From Fredinandcohnia onubensis (GTDB lineage: Bacteria; Bacillota; Bacilli; Bacillales; Bacillaceae_L), in assembly GCF_002734285.1 (NCBI RefSeq), contig NZ_NSEA01000016.1, forward strand, positions 134,251-192,384: a stretch of 58,134 nucleotides of DNA, written 5' to 3'. This document shows positions 55,661 through 58,134 of this stretch, in pieces. The notes beneath the pieces are model-generated. The model was not told the DNA's origin and ran no database searches. It was given only the letters and a program-made list of their open reading frames with translations. The translations under genes and the position numbers were made by a program. Every line of letters starts with the position of its first letter. Position 1 is the first letter of the stretch.

Positions 55661-56383
55661 ATGAACTACGAGATTATTCCTGTTGGAGACATGGCATTAA
55701 AGATTCTATACAAGAAGCCGGCTTCAGACAGTTTGCAGCGTCAAATCCAGCAAACTACGAAACAAATTGAAAAAATGAATATATCAGGGGTTGTTGAACT
55801 CGTTCCAGCCTTTCAATCGATTACAGTTTACTATAATCCGATTCTCACTACCTATAAAAGTCTTTTTGCGCAAGTTTCTAAGATTAGCGAAGCGCACTCG
55901 ACAGAACAAAGCACCTCTTTAAAAGAGATTATTGTGATTCCAACCTGTTACGATGGCGAGGACATCGAGATTGTTGCTCGCAGGCACGGGCTCTCAACCA
56001 AGGATGTGACTTCCATCCATAGCAGCGTCGATTATCTTGTCTATATGATTGGCTTTCTACCGGGCTTCCCGTATTTAAAAGGGCTTCCTGCTACACTTAG
56101 CACACCACGCCTTGCAAACCCCCGGTTAAAGGTTCCAAAAGGGGCAGTCGGCATTGGCGGTGACCAAACAGGGGTGTATCCACTCGAGTCACCGGGAGGG
56201 TGGAATCTCATCGGACGAACACCGGTACCTTTATTTGACCCGGAAAGGCAGAATCCGTTTTTACTAAAAGCAGGGGACTATCTCCGCTTCACTCCGATCT
56301 CAGCCGAGGAATTTAGGGAAATTGAAAATCTAGTAAAAGAAAACCAATACAAGGTAGAGGTGAAAAAAATTGAAAATAATTGA
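55661..56383 (+). CDS. pxpB: 5-oxoprolinase subunit PxpB (KipI-like)
   Basis: 240 residues of the cyclophilin-like allophanate hydrolase subunit 1 family. [37 protein letters not shown] and [12 protein letters not shown] are signatures. With PxpA and PxpC it forms the ATP-dependent 5-oxoprolinase, turning pyroglutamate into glutamate. In B. subtilis the homologue was first known as the KinA inhibitor KipI; the metabolic role is better supported. AAAGGAG before ATG 55661; 14-bp overlap with pxpA. Confidence 0.93.
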   Translation: MNYEIIPVGDMALKILYKKPASDSLQRQIQQTTKQIEKMNISGVVELVPAFQSITVYYNPILTTYKSLFAQVSKISEAHSTEQSTSLKEIIVIPTCYDGEDIEIVARRHGLSTKDVTSIHSSVDYLVYMIGFLPGFPYLKGLPATLSTPRLANPRLKVPKGAVGIGGDQTGVYPLESPGGWNLIGRTPVPLFDPERQNPFLLKAGDYLRFTPISAEEFREIENLVKENQYKVEVKKIENN

Positions 56384-57128
56384 TCTAAATTGTGACTTAG
56401 GCGAGAGCTTTGGTGCCTATAAAATCGGGAAAGACGAGGAGGTCCTTTCCTTTATTTCCAGCGCAAACGTCGCTTGTGGGTTTCACGCAGGCGACCCACA
56501 TGTAATCAACCAAACTGTACTACTTGCGAAGAAATATGGCGTGGCAATCGGTGCCCATCCAGGCTTTCAGGACCTTGTAGGATTCGGCAGGAGAACCATG
56601 GCCGTTTCACCAAAAGACGTCTATGATCTCGTGCTCTATCAAATCGGTGCTCTCGCTGCATTTTGTAAGGCTCATGAAGTGAAACTCTCTCACGTAAAAC
56701 CACATGGTGCTCTTTATAATATGGCAGCAGTCGACGCTAACCTTGCCGAGGCAATTGCTAAAGCTGTCCGCATATTTGATCCGACTCTTTCACTCTATGG
56801 ACTTGCAGGTAGTAAGTTAATTGAAGCTGGGGAAAAATACGGCTTACATACGGTTTCTGAAGTGTTCGCTGACCGAACCTATCAACCTAACGGAACCTTA
56901 ACACCAAGGACGCAAGAGGGCGCAGTCATTCATGATAGCAACATTGCAATCAAACAAGTCCTGCAAATGGTGAAAGAACAAACCGTTCAGACGACAACTG
57001 GCGAAATCATCCCAATTAAAGCCGACTCCATCTGCGTTCATGGCGACAATGACCACGCCCTTCAATTTGTAAAAGAATTACGACAGGCACTAACCAACGA
57101 AAGCATTACAATTAAGGCAATTAGGTGA
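56370..57128 (+). CDS. pxpA: 5-oxoprolinase subunit PxpA (LamB/YcsF family)
   Basis: 252 residues. LamB/YcsF signature [20 protein letters not shown] (about 5-24), [12 protein letters not shown] (about 33-44), [15 protein letters not shown] (about 61-75) and VKPHGALYN (about 108-116), with acid and His residues at the likely active site. TTG start at 56370, with GAGGTG upstream inside pxpB. Four bases separate its stop codon from pxpC. Confidence 0.94.
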   Translation: MKIIDLNCDLGESFGAYKIGKDEEVLSFISSANVACGFHAGDPHVINQTVLLAKKYGVAIGAHPGFQDLVGFGRRTMAVSPKDVYDLVLYQIGALAAFCKAHEVKLSHVKPHGALYNMAAVDANLAEAIAKAVRIFDPTLSLYGLAGSKLIEAGEKYGLHTVSEVFADRTYQPNGTLTPRTQEGAVIHDSNIAIKQVLQMVKEQTVQTTTGEIIPIKADSICVHGDNDHALQFVKELRQALTNESITIKAIR

Positions 57129-57132
57129 TCAT

Positions 57133-58059
57133 ATGGGACAACCACTATTAACCGTCCTTAAAAAAGGACTCTTAACCACATTTCAGGACCAAGGCCGCTA
57201 TGGCTACCAACAATTTGGAGTCGTCACAAGTGGAGCTATGGATACTTATTCAAGCCAGCTTGCCAATATTCTTGTCGGTAATTCTAGAGGAGAGGCCGTA
57301 CTTGAAATCACCATGCTTGGCCCGACATTACGGGTAGAAGCAGATTCAATTACACTTGCTGTTTGCGGGGCCGACTTAAGCATGACCGTAAACGGAAACA
57401 ATGCCTCATTGTGGAGGTCTTTTGTCGTGACAAAAGGGGATATTATTAAGTTTGGCAAACCCGTATCGGGAACTCGCGCATACGTAGCAGTGGCGGGCGG
57501 ATTCGAAGCTCAAGAAGTCCTCGGAAGTAAATCCTATTACGCAAAGGCAAAGCTTGGAACAGAGATCAATGATGGCGATATTATATACGGTTCTGTTCGT
57601 ACCCTTCGAAAAAATACAGGGCTCTCGCACCACCTTATACCAACGTTTGATAAAGAGGTAACCGTTCGCGCAATTCTAGGGCCACATCAGGATTATTTTA
57701 CAGAGAGTGCCATCGAACAATTTTTTAGCGACACTTTTCAGGCGCTTCAAGGGGACCGGATGGGGGTTAGATTAAAGGGAACAAAACCTTTGCAGCACAA
57801 AGATAGAGCCGAAATTGCATCTGACGCGATCCCGCTGGGTGGTATTCAAGTTCCAAGTAGCGGTGAGCCAATCATCCTTTTAGCAGATAGGCAAACGACA
57901 GGTGGCTATCCTCGAATCGCAACAATTATAGCCGTCGATATTTATAAAATCGCCCAGCTACCGCTTGGTGGAACAATCCGATTTGAGCGCTGCAGCATTG
58001 AAACTGCCCATAAACACTATAAAAAAAGAGAGAACTTTCTCAAGAACCTCCAAAGGTGA
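57133..58059 (+). CDS. pxpC: 5-oxoprolinase subunit PxpC (KipA-like, biotin-dependent carboxyltransferase family)
   Basis: 308 residues; allophanate hydrolase subunit 2 family. Typical start LLTTFQDQGRYGYQQFGVVTSGAMD in pieces, then GARAYVAVAGG-like TRAYVAVAGGFE, ILGPHQDYF, SDAIPLGGIQVPSSGEPIILLAD and DRQTTGGYPRIATI. Last gene of pxpBAC. The terminator overlaps its stop codon. Confidence 0.93.
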   Translation: MGQPLLTVLKKGLLTTFQDQGRYGYQQFGVVTSGAMDTYSSQLANILVGNSRGEAVLEITMLGPTLRVEADSITLAVCGADLSMTVNGNNASLWRSFVVTKGDIIKFGKPVSGTRAYVAVAGGFEAQEVLGSKSYYAKAKLGTEINDGDIIYGSVRTLRKNTGLSHHLIPTFDKEVTVRAILGPHQDYFTESAIEQFFSDTFQALQGDRMGVRLKGTKPLQHKDRAEIASDAIPLGGIQVPSSGEPIILLADRQTTGGYPRIATIIAVDIYKIAQLPLGGTIRFERCSIETAHKHYKKRENFLKNLQR

Positions 58060-58080
58060 CGCACCTTTGGGGGTTTTTTT
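58050..58080 (+). terminator. pxp operon terminator
   Basis: CCAAAGGTG (58050-58058) pairs with CACCTTTGG (58062-58070), then GGG and seven T. The stop codon of pxpC is in the loop side of the stem. Confidence 0.9.
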
Positions 58081-58134
58081 GGCTCGTTAGTTAGATATCG
58101 GACACAATTGTACCTCTGTCAAGAAAACGGACAA

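Overview
This is a chromosomal segment from a spore-forming member of the Bacillaceae (low-GC Firmicutes). Three things support that. The gene order matches the ywj-ywd part of the Bacillus subtilis chromosome (prfA, prmC, racA, tdk, rpmE, rho, glpX, murA, fba, spo0F, ywjG, pyrG, rpoE, then argS, ywiB, speB, speE, pbpG, ywhDCB, ywgA, ywfO, rsfA, lipL, pta, hemQ, cwlJ, gerQ, ywdK). Sporulation and germination genes are present (spo0F, racA, rsfA, pbpG, cwlJ, gerQ). Shine-Dalgarno sites are strong AGGAGG types, with frequent GTG and TTG starts. All identifications rest on reading the protein and DNA sequence; no search was run.

Layout: 1-1071 holds a 52-bp tandem repeat and a small XRE regulator/membrane protein pair. 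1220-15212 is a housekeeping block, mostly on the minus strand: translation termination, ribosomal protein L31, Rho, gluconeogenesis and glycolysis, wall precursor synthesis, the phosphorelay protein Spo0F, CTP synthase with its pyrG-type attenuator, and RNA polymerase delta. 15405-26365 is a minus-strand fatty and branched-chain acid degradation region: fused isobutyryl-CoA mutase IcmF, a TetR regulator, two acyl-CoA dehydrogenases, hydroxyacyl-CoA dehydrogenase, thiolase and FadF. It carries a cre-like site and FadR-like operators. 26552-36835 has cardiolipin synthase, ArgRS, polyamine synthesis (SpeE, SpeB), a sporulation class A PBP and conserved ywh genes. 36893-42305 has a DUF4256 protein, a purine permease, YwgA, the HD phosphohydrolase YwfO, a DUF1450 protein and RsfA.

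The accessory-looking part is 42359-51768. It contains an Opp-like permease pair with no ATPase or binding protein nearby, one subunit carrying an extra C-terminal domain. Next is an RbsABC-type ABC transporter plus a VOC-fold enzyme, all behind a clear SAM-I (S-box) riboswitch with its terminator (49254-49470). Then come LipL and a divergent CarD/CdnL-like and MarR pair whose promoters are overlaid by three near-identical 15-bp palindromes. The window ends with pta, hemQ, the sigma-E-type cwlJ-gerQ operon, ywdK and the 5-oxoprolinase operon pxpBAC.

The best candidates for undescribed biology are the SAM-controlled transporter-VOC operon, the MarR-controlled CdnL module, and a small palindromic element found twice, each time with one end against the T-tract of a Rho-independent terminator. 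Several intergenic regions carry other repeat families typical of Bacillus genomes.
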